Assembly (NCBI GenBank): GCA_938041445.1
Contig: CALISO010000104.1
Location: 1-34,485, forward strand
From: an uncultured Saprospiraceae bacterium
GTDB taxonomy: Bacteria; Bacteroidota; Bacteroidia; Chitinophagales; Saprospiraceae
Length of the DNA stretch: 34,485 nucleotides
Direction of reading: 5' to 3'
Below, piece after piece: positions 15,084 to 24,700 of the stretch. Under the pieces are notes generated by a model. That model had not been told where the DNA came from and made no database searches. It saw only the letters and a list, made by a program, of their open reading frames with translations. The stretch's first letter is position 1. The number at the start of each line of letters is the position of its first letter. The translations under genes and the position numbers were made by a program.

Positions 15084-17987
15084 ATGTATAATTTTACAAA
15101 GAGAATGGCTCTTGTCATCTCATTTTTGCTACCACTCGTGTTGCTTGCGCAAACGGGAACCATCAGAGGAACAGTCATAGAAGACGCCTCAGGTGAAACA
15201 TTAATTGGTGTCACTGTAGTCCTTCAAGGAACTGACTCTGGAACATCTACAGACTTCGATGGAGCATTTGAACTCAATGTTGCTCCAGGTACTTACAGTC
15301 TTGAGATCTCATACATCTCATACCAACCAATCACAATCACTGATATCGTTGTCGCTGATGGTGAAGTCAACCTACTTGAAAATATCCGAATGCTAAGTGA
15401 CTCTGAACAACTCGAAGAAGTCGTCATCACAGCTGAGGTGATCAGATCATCTGAGACAGCACTGATGACTATCAAAAGAAAATCATCTAGCTTGGTAGAC
15501 GGTATCTCATCTGCTAAGTTCAAGAAGATCGGAGACTCTAATGCTGCTTCTGCAGTAAAGAGAGTCACTGGTGTATCTGTTGAAGGAGGCAAGTATGTTT
15601 ACGTAAGAGGTCTTGGTGATAGATATACTAAGACAATGCTTAACGGTATGGACATTCCAGGACTTGACCCAGATCGTAACAGCTTACAGATCGATATCTT
15701 CCCGACAAACCTCATCAGTAACATGATGGTCTATAAGTCTGCAACCGCTGACTTGCCAGCTGACTTCACTGGTGGAGTCGTCAATATCGAGACTAAAGAT
15801 TTTCCAGACGAACGCATATTTGATGTGTCGTTATCTATGGGATTTACTCCTGGGCAGCATCTCAACTCTGACTTCCTAACATATGATGGTGGAGCGACAG
15901 ATTGGTTAGGATTTGATGATGGTACGAGAGAGTTACCTACAGCTGCAAGAAGATTAACTATCCCAAGTCCATTAAGTGGTGATCCTGCTGCTGTGACTGG
16001 GGCATTCGTAAGAGATTTCAGCCCGACTCTTGGGACTAAGACTACAACAAGTCTTCCTGATTTTAGCCTTGGATTTTCATACGGTGACCAGAAGACATTT
16101 GATAATGATAACAAGCTAGGTTACATCGTGAGCGGAACATATAAAAGTAGCAGAGCATTTTACGATGACTACAATCTTGGAGAATATCAACTATCATCTA
16201 ATAGTGAAGTTAACGAGTTAACTGCTTCTACGACCAGAGAAGGTCAATTGTCAGAAGAGAATGTTCTTCTAGGTGGTTTGGTAGGATTAGCATTCAAGAC
16301 TAAGCAGTCCAAGTACAAGCTTTCAGTAATGCACCTACAGAATGGTGAAAAGAAAACGGGTCAATTCGATATCTTTAATAATAGTGATGCAGCTGGACAG
16401 TCAGGTTATGAAGGATTTGTAGACAACCTTGATTACAGTCAAAGAAGATTGACAAATATTTTTCTGAAAGGAGAGTATTTTAATGAAGACAAAACTTGGG
16501 AAGGATCTTGGTCAGTCTCACCTACATTGTCAGGACTATCTGATCCAGATGTTAGAAGTGCAGGATTCTCTATTAGGTCAGGCAATGACTTCATTATCAA
16601 CCCAGGAGAAGTCGGAGTGCCTAATAGAATATGGAGATCACTTGACGAGACTAATATTGTCTCAAGAGTAGACCTTACACGTAGATATAATTTATTTGAC
16701 CAAGAGGCTAAATTGAAGTTTGGTGCAGGATATGTCTTTAAAGAAAGAGACTACAGCATCCTAAGTTATTCTTTGGCATTCTTTGGCAATCAGCCTGACT
16801 ACAATGGTAATACTGAGGTTATACTTGATGATCAATTCTTGTACCCACTTGGTCCAGTATACTACTCATCAGGTAACAATGTACCTAACCCTAATGAATA
16901 CAACTCTACAGTAAATAACACGTCGGTATACATCTCAAATGAATTCAACCCTACTCCAAACCTCAAGGCGATGATCGGATTAAGAGCAGAGAACTATGTG
17001 CAGCACCACACTGGTCGTGATGCAACATTTGCAAGTAGCGGTACAGATGGCAACAATCTTGTTGATGCAGAAGTGTTGAACTCTTTAGATCTATTTCCTT
17101 CAATCAATCTGACTCAGACGCTTGGTGAATCACAAAACTTGAGATTTTCATACGCTAAGACGATCGCAAGACCTTCATTCAAGGAGTTATCATTTGCACA
17201 GATCTTGGATCCAGTATCTAACAGAATATTCAATGGTGGGTTATTTGTCTATGACGATATTCAGAATAACTGGAGCGGTAACCTTACCGAAACAAGAATA
17301 CAGAATCTTGATTTGAGATGGGAGGCGTTCTCTGAAGGTGGACAGTTACTATCTGTAAGTGCATTCTACAAGCACTTCAGCAATCCAATTGAGCTAGTCA
17401 GAATTCCTACAGCTCAGACTTCTAATGAATTCCAACCACGTAATGTAGGTGATGGGCAAGTCTATGGATTAGAGTTCGAGGTAAGACGTAAGCTAGGATT
17501 CATAGCACCTAGATTATTAGACAAAGTCAGCTTTAATACTAATATCACAATTGTGAGATCAGCTATCGAAATGACAGATACTGAGTTCAATTCAAGACAA
17601 TCATTTGCTAAGGAAGGGCAAGAAGTCTCTAGGACTAGAGATATGGCTGGACAAGCTCCATACATTATCAATGCAGGTCTTGTCTATAGCGATATCGAGA
17701 AAGCATTTAATATGGGAGTCTACTACAATGTGAAAGGATCTACTTTGACTGTTGTTGGTGGTGGTCTATTCCCTGATGTTTACTCTGAGCCATTCCACGG
17801 ACTCAAGTTTACAATGAACAAGTCAGTTGGTCCAGATGATAGATTGTCTATTGGACTAGAAGTTGACAATATCTTGAATGATGTAAGAGAAGAGAATTTT
17901 GTGGGATTCAATGCTGCAGATCAGGTCTATACACAGTTCAGCCCTGGGACTTCTATCGGATTGAATCTTAAGTACTCGATCTTCTAG
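15084..17987 (+). CDS. TonB-dependent outer membrane receptor with carboxypeptidase-regulatory domain
   Basis: A 967-residue outer-membrane receptor. Residues 1-22 are the signal peptide, ending LLAQ. Residues about 24-110 are a CarboxypepD_reg-like beta-sandwich beginning GTIRGTVIEDASGETLIGV. About 145-240 is the plug, with VKRVTGVSVEGGKYVYVRGLGDRYTKTMLNG and FTGGVVNIETKDF. The remainder is beta-barrel, ending in GLNLKYSIF with a terminal aromatic. It imports a ligand with energy from TonB. No SusD partner is present; the upstream beta-helix lipoprotein is the likely partner. Its ligand is unknown. It is closed by the terminator at 18055. Confidence 0.93.
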   Translation: MYNFTKRMALVISFLLPLVLLAQTGTIRGTVIEDASGETLIGVTVVLQGTDSGTSTDFDGAFELNVAPGTYSLEISYISYQPITITDIVVADGEVNLLENIRMLSDSEQLEEVVITAEVIRSSETALMTIKRKSSSLVDGISSAKFKKIGDSNAASAVKRVTGVSVEGGKYVYVRGLGDRYTKTMLNGMDIPGLDPDRNSLQIDIFPTNLISNMMVYKSATADLPADFTGGVVNIETKDFPDERIFDVSLSMGFTPGQHLNSDFLTYDGGATDWLGFDDGTRELPTAARRLTIPSPLSGDPAAVTGAFVRDFSPTLGTKTTTSLPDFSLGFSYGDQKTFDNDNKLGYIVSGTYKSSRAFYDDYNLGEYQLSSNSEVNELTASTTREGQLSEENVLLGGLVGLAFKTKQSKYKLSVMHLQNGEKKTGQFDIFNNSDAAGQSGYEGFVDNLDYSQRRLTNIFLKGEYFNEDKTWEGSWSVSPTLSGLSDPDVRSAGFSIRSGNDFIINPGEVGVPNRIWRSLDETNIVSRVDLTRRYNLFDQEAKLKFGAGYVFKERDYSILSYSLAFFGNQPDYNGNTEVILDDQFLYPLGPVYYSSGNNVPNPNEYNSTVNNTSVYISNEFNPTPNLKAMIGLRAENYVQHHTGRDATFASSGTDGNNLVDAEVLNSLDLFPSINLTQTLGESQNLRFSYAKTIARPSFKELSFAQILDPVSNRIFNGGLFVYDDIQNNWSGNLTETRIQNLDLRWEAFSEGGQLLSVSAFYKHFSNPIELVRIPTAQTSNEFQPRNVGDGQVYGLEFEVRRKLGFIAPRLLDKVSFNTNITIVRSAIEMTDTEFNSRQSFAKEGQEVSRTRDMAGQAPYIINAGLVYSDIEKAFNMGVYYNVKGSTLTVVGGGLFPDVYSEPFHGLKFTMNKSVGPDDRLSIGLEVDNILNDVREENFVGFNAADQVYTQFSPGTSIGLNLKYSIF

Positions 17988-18054
17988 AAAGTAAAAATCC
18001 CCGATTGCCCAACGGGCAACCATGGACGCAATTTTTCCAAAATTACTTTGGATA

Positions 18055-18091
18055 GGCTCTACCGATGTACGACGGTAGGGCCTTTTATTTT
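18055..18091 (+). terminator. terminator of the TonB receptor gene
   Basis: GGCTCTACCG (18055-18064) pairs with CGGTAGGGCC (18073-18082), ten pairs with one G-T wobble, followed by a T-rich tail. A separate 6-bp hairpin, TTGCCC (18005-18010) with GGGCAA (18014-18019), stands just after the stop codon. Confidence 0.9.
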
Positions 18092-18104
18092 GTACCTAGG
18101 CACA

Positions 18105-18118
18105 GTGTAAATTTACAC
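18105..18118 (+). promoter_or_regulatory. 14-bp perfect palindrome
   Basis: GTGTAAATTTACAC is identical on both strands and lies 111 bases upstream of the aspartyl protease ATG, in a non-coding AT-rich stretch. TTG (18179-18181) and TAACTTCA (18202-18209), spaced by 20 bases, give a weak promoter between it and the gene. It is an operator candidate; no regulator is assigned. Confidence 0.4.
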
Positions 18119-18229
18119 ATTATTACCTAATTATGTATTAAAAATTACTCCAATATTAAGCGAATGTTAACAAGATAGTTGTTTTGTTACGCAAATATTA
18201 CTAACTTCAACAATCTTAACGCGTAGATT

Positions 18230-19090
18230 ATGGAGAATTTGAAGAATATTGGAGAAAAATTGGGACTACTAATCTTTGTCATCTTTAGTGTGGTAACCCT
18301 GCACGCTGAGGCAGAACATCGCATACCATTCACTCAAGTCAATGGTCTGATGATGGTCAATGTTGAGTATGACGGGAACAGCGGCGTATTCATCTTTGAC
18401 ACAGGTGCCGATCATGTTATCGTTCATAGCAACATAGAAGATGAAGGCAATGATCTGTTTGACACTGTGGATGGAGCACTATCCACTATCGAGACTTCTC
18501 TCGACTACCTTGCTATGGGGGATTATATCGTTGAAGATATTATTGTCTATGAGGCTAATCTTTCACACCTTAAGAAGCATGTTGCTCACAATGTCTTGGG
18601 CATTATCGGGATGTCTGCTTTTGCAAATGAAGTCTTACAGATTGACAATATTAATGGTGAGATAACACTTCATTCCTCTGATTATACCAAAGGCTTGGTC
18701 AAGAAGGATTACAATTCTATGCCATTTCATCATAATGGTGAAGTTGCATGCGTTGAAGTAGAAGTTAACAATCAAGAATATCTGTTTGCATTAGATTCTG
18801 GATCAACAGTTTCATTGATAGCGTCTAAGGTATTTGATCAGCAATCGGAACTGTTTCACTCAACAGGCAAGCAATTTGACTTGAATACTTCTCACTCGAC
18901 GGCTGGGGGCAATTCCTACTATCAAAGTGATGCCATAGCGTTACACCAGATTTCGCTAGATGCGATTGATTTTGGAGTGATAGATCTTTCAGCATTTCCA
19001 GAGTTGGGAGGAATCTTGAGTATTGGTTCTTTGCCATCGGATGAGATTATTTTTGATTTCACACGAGGTAGAATGCATCTGAGAAAATAG
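18230..19090 (+). CDS. exported retropepsin-like aspartyl protease family protein
   Basis: A 286-residue protein. It begins with a hydrophobic signal segment (residues about 11-25, ending HAEAE), so it is probably exported. Two aspartyl-protease motifs are present: IFDTGADHVIV with D57, and FALDSGSTVSLI with D189. That gives two lobes of the retropepsin-like kind used by Bacteroidota aspartyl protease family proteins. A late GILSIGSLP followed by IIFDFTRGRMHLRK resembles the conserved C-terminal strand of such domains. The substrate is unknown. It stands alone, with its own upstream region and 88 bases before the next gene. Confidence 0.85.
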   Translation: MENLKNIGEKLGLLIFVIFSVVTLHAEAEHRIPFTQVNGLMMVNVEYDGNSGVFIFDTGADHVIVHSNIEDEGNDLFDTVDGALSTIETSLDYLAMGDYIVEDIIVYEANLSHLKKHVAHNVLGIIGMSAFANEVLQIDNINGEITLHSSDYTKGLVKKDYNSMPFHHNGEVACVEVEVNNQEYLFALDSGSTVSLIASKVFDQQSELFHSTGKQFDLNTSHSTAGGNSYYQSDAIALHQISLDAIDFGVIDLSAFPELGGILSIGSLPSDEIIFDFTRGRMHLRK

Positions 19091-19178
19091 TCGACAACTT
19101 TACAACTCTTTTTATTGTCATAGAGACAACCCTTAGAACTTTCGGGTTAACTATCTTTATAGATATATCTACGAATCT

Positions 19179-19880
19179 ATGACAGCACTTATCACAGGAG
19201 GCACCAAAGGTATTGGTGCTGCTATTGTTCAGATCTTACTTGAGAATGGTATTGATATACACATCAATGCTCGGAATCTTAAAGATCTCCAAGCACAACA
19301 TTCTGAGCTCACCAACACTTACGCCGATAGAAGTATTACCTTCAGTAGCAATGATCTTGCAACGAAGGAAGGAGTACAATCATTGATCGAGGATTTTTCA
19401 GCAGAGCATAAGACCATTGATATATTGGTCAATAATGCTGGAGTTTTTTACCCTGGTAAGACAAGTGAGGAAGACGCTGGTACATTAGAAAGTATGATTG
19501 AGACCAATCTATACTCGGCCTATTATCTCACACGAGGACTTCTCCCGATGATAAAGCAATCTAAGGCAGGACACATTTTCAATATGTGCTCCATCGCAAG
19601 TAAGATTGCTTATCCCAATGGAGGATCATACAGTATTTCTAAATTTGCCCTCCTGGGCTACACTAAGGTGCTTAGAGAAGAGCTAAAGGAAGAAGGTATT
19701 AAGGTCACAGCAATTATGCCAGGAGCGACTTGGTCCAACTCTTGGGCAGGGGTAGACTTACCTGAGTCCAGATTGATGGCTGCAAGAGATATTGCAATCA
19801 GTGTATGGTCAGCAATTCAGATGAGCCCAGCAGCAGTCGTAGAAGATATTACTATTAGACCACAATTAGGAGATTTATAA
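19179..19880 (+). CDS. short-chain dehydrogenase/reductase
   Basis: A 233-residue classical SDR. TGGTKGIG (residues 6-13) binds NAD(P), NNAG is at 85-88, and the catalytic S138, Y151 and K155 are in place (YSISK). It resembles 3-oxoacyl-ACP reductases and other generalist SDRs; the substrate is not deducible. TATCTTTA at 19152-19159 is a 7-of-8 -7 box. The next gene, the IYD-like flavoprotein, begins three bases after its stop, so the two likely form one transcript and might act on related compounds. Confidence 0.9.
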   Translation: MTALITGGTKGIGAAIVQILLENGIDIHINARNLKDLQAQHSELTNTYADRSITFSSNDLATKEGVQSLIEDFSAEHKTIDILVNNAGVFYPGKTSEEDAGTLESMIETNLYSAYYLTRGLLPMIKQSKAGHIFNMCSIASKIAYPNGGSYSISKFALLGYTKVLREELKEEGIKVTAIMPGATWSNSWAGVDLPESRLMAARDIAISVWSAIQMSPAAVVEDITIRPQLGDL

Positions 19881-19883
19881 GTT

Positions 19884-20549
19884 ATGGAGAGTAAGCATTT
19901 CATCCCACATACTAAGGCATATGACCCAGAGATCAATCCAGAAGAGTTTCTACGAGAGTTATATGCATTCCAAGATAAGCGAAGGAGTGTCAGAGAATTT
20001 AGTGACCGACCAGTTTCTAAAGAAGTCATCGAGACATTAATCAAGACGGCAAGTACAGCACCCTCAGGAGCACATAAGCAACCTTGGACTTTTTGTGCTG
20101 TGAGCAGCCCAGAGCTCAAGGCTAAAATAAGAGAAGCTGCTGAGAAAGAAGAGTATGAAAACTATCATGGTAGGATGTCAGATGATTGGCTTGAAGACTT
20201 AAAAAAGTTTGACACTAATTGGCAAAAAGAATTTCTCACTGTCTCTCCTTGGTTGATTATTGTGTTTAAAAAGAGCTATGAGTTGATAGATAATGTCAAG
20301 CACAAAAATTACTATGTGCAGGAGTCGGTAGGAATTGCTTGTGGATTCTTATTATCTGCAATCCATCACGCTGGACTGGTTTCATTGACACATACTCCAA
20401 GTCCTATGAATTTTTTGCAACAGCTCCTTGATAGACCTGCTAACGAAAGGGCATATTTACTCATCCCTGTAGGTTATCCAGCGGATGATGCTCAGGTACC
20501 AATTTTGAATCGGAAAGGATTAGACGAGGTATCAGTGTTTTTTGAATAG
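19884..20549 (+). CDS. nitroreductase-fold flavoprotein, iodotyrosine deiodinase (IYD) homologue
   Basis: A 221-residue FMN-dependent protein. RRSVREF (33-39), APSGAHKQPWTF (59-70) and ESVGIACGFLLSAIHHAGL bind FMN. The substrate-clamping triad of human iodotyrosine deiodinase (Glu157, Tyr161, Lys182) aligns with E90, Y94 and K115 here, with identical spacing in EEYENYHGRM and KKFDTNWQK. LTHTPSPM is typical of bacterial IYD. Family enzymes reductively dehalogenate iodo- and bromotyrosine. A characterised bacterial example comes from Haliscomenobacter hydrossis, a Saprospiraceae member. Activity here is inferred. The 3' end overlaps the convergent gene below by 58 bases. Confidence 0.88.
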   Translation: MESKHFIPHTKAYDPEINPEEFLRELYAFQDKRRSVREFSDRPVSKEVIETLIKTASTAPSGAHKQPWTFCAVSSPELKAKIREAAEKEEYENYHGRMSDDWLEDLKKFDTNWQKEFLTVSPWLIIVFKKSYELIDNVKHKNYYVQESVGIACGFLLSAIHHAGLVSLTHTPSPMNFLQQLLDRPANERAYLLIPVGYPADDAQVPILNRKGLDEVSVFFE

Positions 20550-20842
20550 GCTTTATCAAATGTCTTAGTGAAATCTCTTATTTGTGTCGGTATTTTTGAT
20601 CCAGTTATTCCTGAATACTCTGCCCAAAATATAATATCTCTCGTATCAATAGTTGCAGACTCGATGTAGTTGGCCAAGTCTTCTATATCGCCTTTTGCAA
20701 GGAAAATAAGACAGCGAATTATTCGATCTGATTTGAGATGTGCATTTTCAGTTGTCACATCATTTAGAATCTGAGTTACTTCGGTAGCTCTTTCACCAAA
20801 GTCTTCGTGTATTCTATCGGTTATATCTTCTTTGAATGTCAT
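20492..20842 (-). CDS. small uncharacterised acidic protein
   Basis: A 116-residue minus-strand protein with no recognised domain and no membrane segment, rich in charged helix-like sequence (RIIRCLIFLAKGDIEDLANYIESATIDTRDIIFWAEY). I consider it real. Most of it lies outside any other gene, its composition is protein-like, and it resembles small cytosolic proteins I associate with Bacteroidota, though I cannot name a family. Its last 58 bases lie antisense to the end of the IYD-like gene. CGAAAGTA at 20861-20868 is, on the minus strand, a 7-of-8 match to the -7 box. Confidence 0.65.
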   Translation of the reverse strand: MTFKEDITDRIHEDFGERATEVTQILNDVTTENAHLKSDRIIRCLIFLAKGDIEDLANYIESATIDTRDIIFWAEYSGITGSKIPTQIRDFTKTFDKAYSKNTDTSSNPFRFKIGT

Positions 20843-20998
20843 TTATTAATATTGTCATTTCGAAAGTAAAGAAAGTAATTCTTTAATGAGTACTACTAGC
20901 TCTGGACGCATTTTTTGATCTTTTTTAAATTACTTAGGTATCTTGCTTTTGTTTTATTTACTTGATCTCATTCTCGGAATTTAGTTTAACAGTCCACT

Positions 20999-21664
20999 AT
21001 GTGTCTAGTCACTTATCTCCCAACATCTACAGGCTACATTCTTAGCTCCAACAGGGACGAGCATCCCGATAGAGCTATGACTGAAATTATCAAAGAAGAA
21101 CTACACGGGCATCAAGTCACATACCCTAGGGATATCGCAGGAGGATCTTGGATATTTAGTTCGGAAGATAACCGTAATGTTGTGCTGCTCAATGGTGCAT
21201 TTCAATTGCACAAGCGAGAGTTACCATATCGGATGAGTCGAGGATTGATGGTCAAGTCATTCTACAATTATCCGTCTGCGAGAATATTTATTGATTCATT
21301 TGACTTTGAAGGATTGGAGCCATTTACCTTAATTATGGTAGATGATGATGACTTCATAGAACTGAGATGGGACGGGCACATAAAACATATCAAAGACTTA
21401 GATAACACAAATGCCCAAGTTTGGTCTAGCTGTACATTGTATAATGATGACCTACAACTTCAGCGAGCTGAGCTGTTCCGTACTCTAATTGATCAAAAGG
21501 CATATAGTCTGGATCTGGCGAAATCTATCCATAATAGTCGTGGCTATTTGCCTGAGGCTTATGATTTCAATATGTCAAGAGATGTAGGAGTCAAGACGAT
21601 ATCTTCTACGTATATTATTAATTCTAGAGGCAAAAGTGAGTTGATTTACGACGATAAACATTAG
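20999..21664 (+). CDS. NRDE family protein (TANGO2 homologue)
   Basis: A 221-residue member of the NRDE/TANGO2 family. The hallmark N-terminus MCLVTYLP with Cys2 and the SNRDEHPDR motif (about residues 17-25) are present. Cys2 suggests an Ntn-hydrolase-like N-terminal nucleophile after Met removal. The biochemical role of the family is debated; links to heme and acyl-CoA handling have been proposed for eukaryotic TANGO2. TTG (20962-20964) and TAGTTTAA (20982-20989), with a 17-base spacer, form a plausible promoter. It is divergent from the small minus-strand gene. Confidence 0.88.
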   Translation: MCLVTYLPTSTGYILSSNRDEHPDRAMTEIIKEELHGHQVTYPRDIAGGSWIFSSEDNRNVVLLNGAFQLHKRELPYRMSRGLMVKSFYNYPSARIFIDSFDFEGLEPFTLIMVDDDDFIELRWDGHIKHIKDLDNTNAQVWSSCTLYNDDLQLQRAELFRTLIDQKAYSLDLAKSIHNSRGYLPEAYDFNMSRDVGVKTISSTYIINSRGKSELIYDDKH

Positions 21665-21782
21665 GATATTGTCCGATTTAACGCATTATGCAAGATGAGT
21701 CAAAATATTTCTAGGTTTTTATAAGCAGAGACCTCTAGAACGAGTAATTTAACCTTTTATCTTAGATAACCTTAACACTTAT

Positions 21783-24700
21783 ATGAGAATATACCTAGCC
21801 GTTGCATGTCTTTTCTTGACATTTGCACTTACATCCCAGAAAACACAATTGTGGACTAAAGTTGATGATACTGCACTAAAAGCACAACCATTTCAACGAG
21901 ATATAGTCCCATCAAGTTATGCGACATTTGAGCTTGACTTTTCTAAGATTAAGAAAGATTTAGCGTCAGCACCAGAAAGATTTTCTGGAGAGTCTCGGAC
22001 AGACTTACCTACTATAGAGATCCCAAATCCCAATGGAGAAGTAGAAGTTTACGAAATGATGGAGACTAATGTGATGCATTCAGATCTCGCAGCAAAATAT
22101 CCATCTATTAAATCATATATCGGTAAAAGCACAACTAATCCGAGAAATGTACTTCATGCAGGGTACTCGCATAAAGGATTTCATGGGATGATACTTTCAC
22201 CATCAATGTCTACAGTCTACATCGATGTGTATGCGAGAGGAATGGTAGATACTTATGTTGTCTATCATAGAGACTCGATGGTCAGAGATCAAGCGTGGGG
22301 ATGCGGTGTTGAGGATATAGATTCACGAGTAAAAGTTGACTTAGAAGCTGCATCAAATCAGCGATTGGCCGGAGATTGTCAATTCAGAATATTTGATCTA
22401 GCGCTTGCATGTACAGGAGAGTATGCACAATTCCATGGAGGTACTGTGGAAGATGTCATGGCAGAGTTTGTGATCTCAATGGCAAGAGTAAATGGTGTAT
22501 ATGAGAGAGATGCCAACTTGACAATGGTGCTCATTCCTGATAATGACGACTTAATCTATCTTAATGCCACAACAGATCCATACACTAATAATAATGGTGG
22601 AACGATGCTCAACGAAAATCAGAATACGATCGATGGCATCATAGGATTTGACAACTATGATATAGGCCATGTATTCTCTACAGGTGGAGGAGGTATTGCT
22701 CAATTGAGAGCTCCATGTGGAGGAGGCAAAGCCAGAGGTGTAACAGGTCTTGGTAACCCTACAGGCGATCCATTCTGGATAGATTATGTTGCTCATGAAT
22801 TGGGACACCAGTTTGGAGGAAATCATACGCAAAACAATAACTGTCAGAGGGCAGGAGCTGCTGCGGTGGAACCAGGTAGTGCATCTACAATTATGGGTTA
22901 TGCGGGCATCTGTAATCCTAATGTACAGAACAATAGTGATGATCACTTTCATGCCTATAACTTAGCCGAGTTCGGAGCATTTCTAAATGGCGCTGGTGGC
23001 ACTTGTCCAGAATTAAGCCCAACCGGTAATAATGCTCCAACTGTGACGATTGAGCAAGAGTCCTACATTGTGCCTATTAGTACCTCACTTGTATTAACAG
23101 CTACAGCAGCTGATGATGATGTAGAGGATGTCTTGTCTTATTGCTGGGAGCAAATGGATAGTGAAGTAGGGGAAATTATGCCACCAGCTGTAACGAATAC
23201 TCAAGGCCCAGCATTCAGATCGAATAGTCCAGTTATATCACCAAATAGATATCTCCCAGGAATCGAAGCAATTGTTGCAAATGAGACACCTGACTGGGAA
23301 GTCTTGCCAGCGGTATCTAGAGAGATGTCATGGAGATGTACAATAAGAGATAATAGTGACTTAGAAGGAGGTTGTACTTCTGAGGTGGATCTAGATATCA
23401 TATTCACAGATGAAGCTGGTCCAATGTTAGTCAATGAACCAAACACAAGCGACGTTATCTGGAGAGTAGCTGAGACTGCCACGATTGAATGGGATGTCGC
23501 TAATACGGACATCGCTCCAGTTAATGCCACAACTGTTGATTTGTATTTATCGACAGATGGTGGATTAACTTATCCTACAATCCTTGCTACGGAAGTAGAT
23601 AACAATGGTGCAGCACAAGTAGTCGTACCTGATATGCTGACAGAAGAAGCAAGAGTGATGGTCCGTGGTCACGGTAATATCTTCTTTGATATTTCAAATG
23701 AAAACTTCAGCATTCTAGAGCCATTACTGCCCACATTTACGATGTTAGTCAACCCTCTTTCACAAGTAGGTTGTATTGGCGAGGAAGCAATCTATGAGAT
23801 GACAATCAATTCTATATTAGACTATGATGAAGATGTCACTTTTACTATTGAGGGAGCACCCGCAGGTCTGACTGCTAGCTTTCAATCAGTAACGACTGGG
23901 TCATCAGGTACCAATTCCTTGATTCTTAGTGGGTTTGATGACGTTGATGGTGGAGTCTATGCGATGACAATTGTTGGTACTTCTATTGATAAGGTTAGAA
24001 TGCAAGAAGTGGAATTGATCTTATTAGATGCAATCCAACCATCAGTACTCGAGTTTCCAGAGAATGGAGCAACATTGATAAACAATAATAACCTAGCCCT
24101 TACTTGGGGAGTTCTAGGAGGCGAAGAAGAGTTTCTTGTTGAGGTAAGTACCAGTCCTGCATTTGTAGATTTGGTCGCTACAACTACCACTGTTGAATCT
24201 ATTTATGACCTAGTTAGCTTAGAAGCAAATACAGTTTATTACTGGAGAGTTCGAGGGCAGAACCAATGCGAAATAGGGGAGTATAGTGAGACGTTTGCTT
24301 TCCAAACCAAGTCTGCAGATACCTGTACAGCTTTCAATACATCGGACATTCTTCCTACACCTATTCCACCGGATGTAATCTCAACAATTGATATCAACAA
24401 TGCGTTGGTAGGTGATTATATTAAGGTGAACATTGATATGCCACATGAGTATGTTGGAGATATGATTGCTAATCTTTATGATCCTTCAGGTAACTTAATG
24501 GTACTATTTGACCAACCAGGAATCGATAACTCTCAATTTGGTTGTTCAGAAGACAATATGCTTGTTTCATTTTTTGATTCTGCACCGAATACAGCAGCAG
24601 ACTTAGCTAATACTTGTGAAGCAGGTGGGCAATATGCTATCCAAGGAGAATACCAACCAATCAACAATTTTGAAGCATATGAAGGAAGTGATGTCAATGG

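Noticed and set aside
15731-16114. Minus-strand 127-residue frame inside the TonB receptor gene
   Set aside because: It lies fully within a clear receptor gene and has no recognisable domain or promoter.
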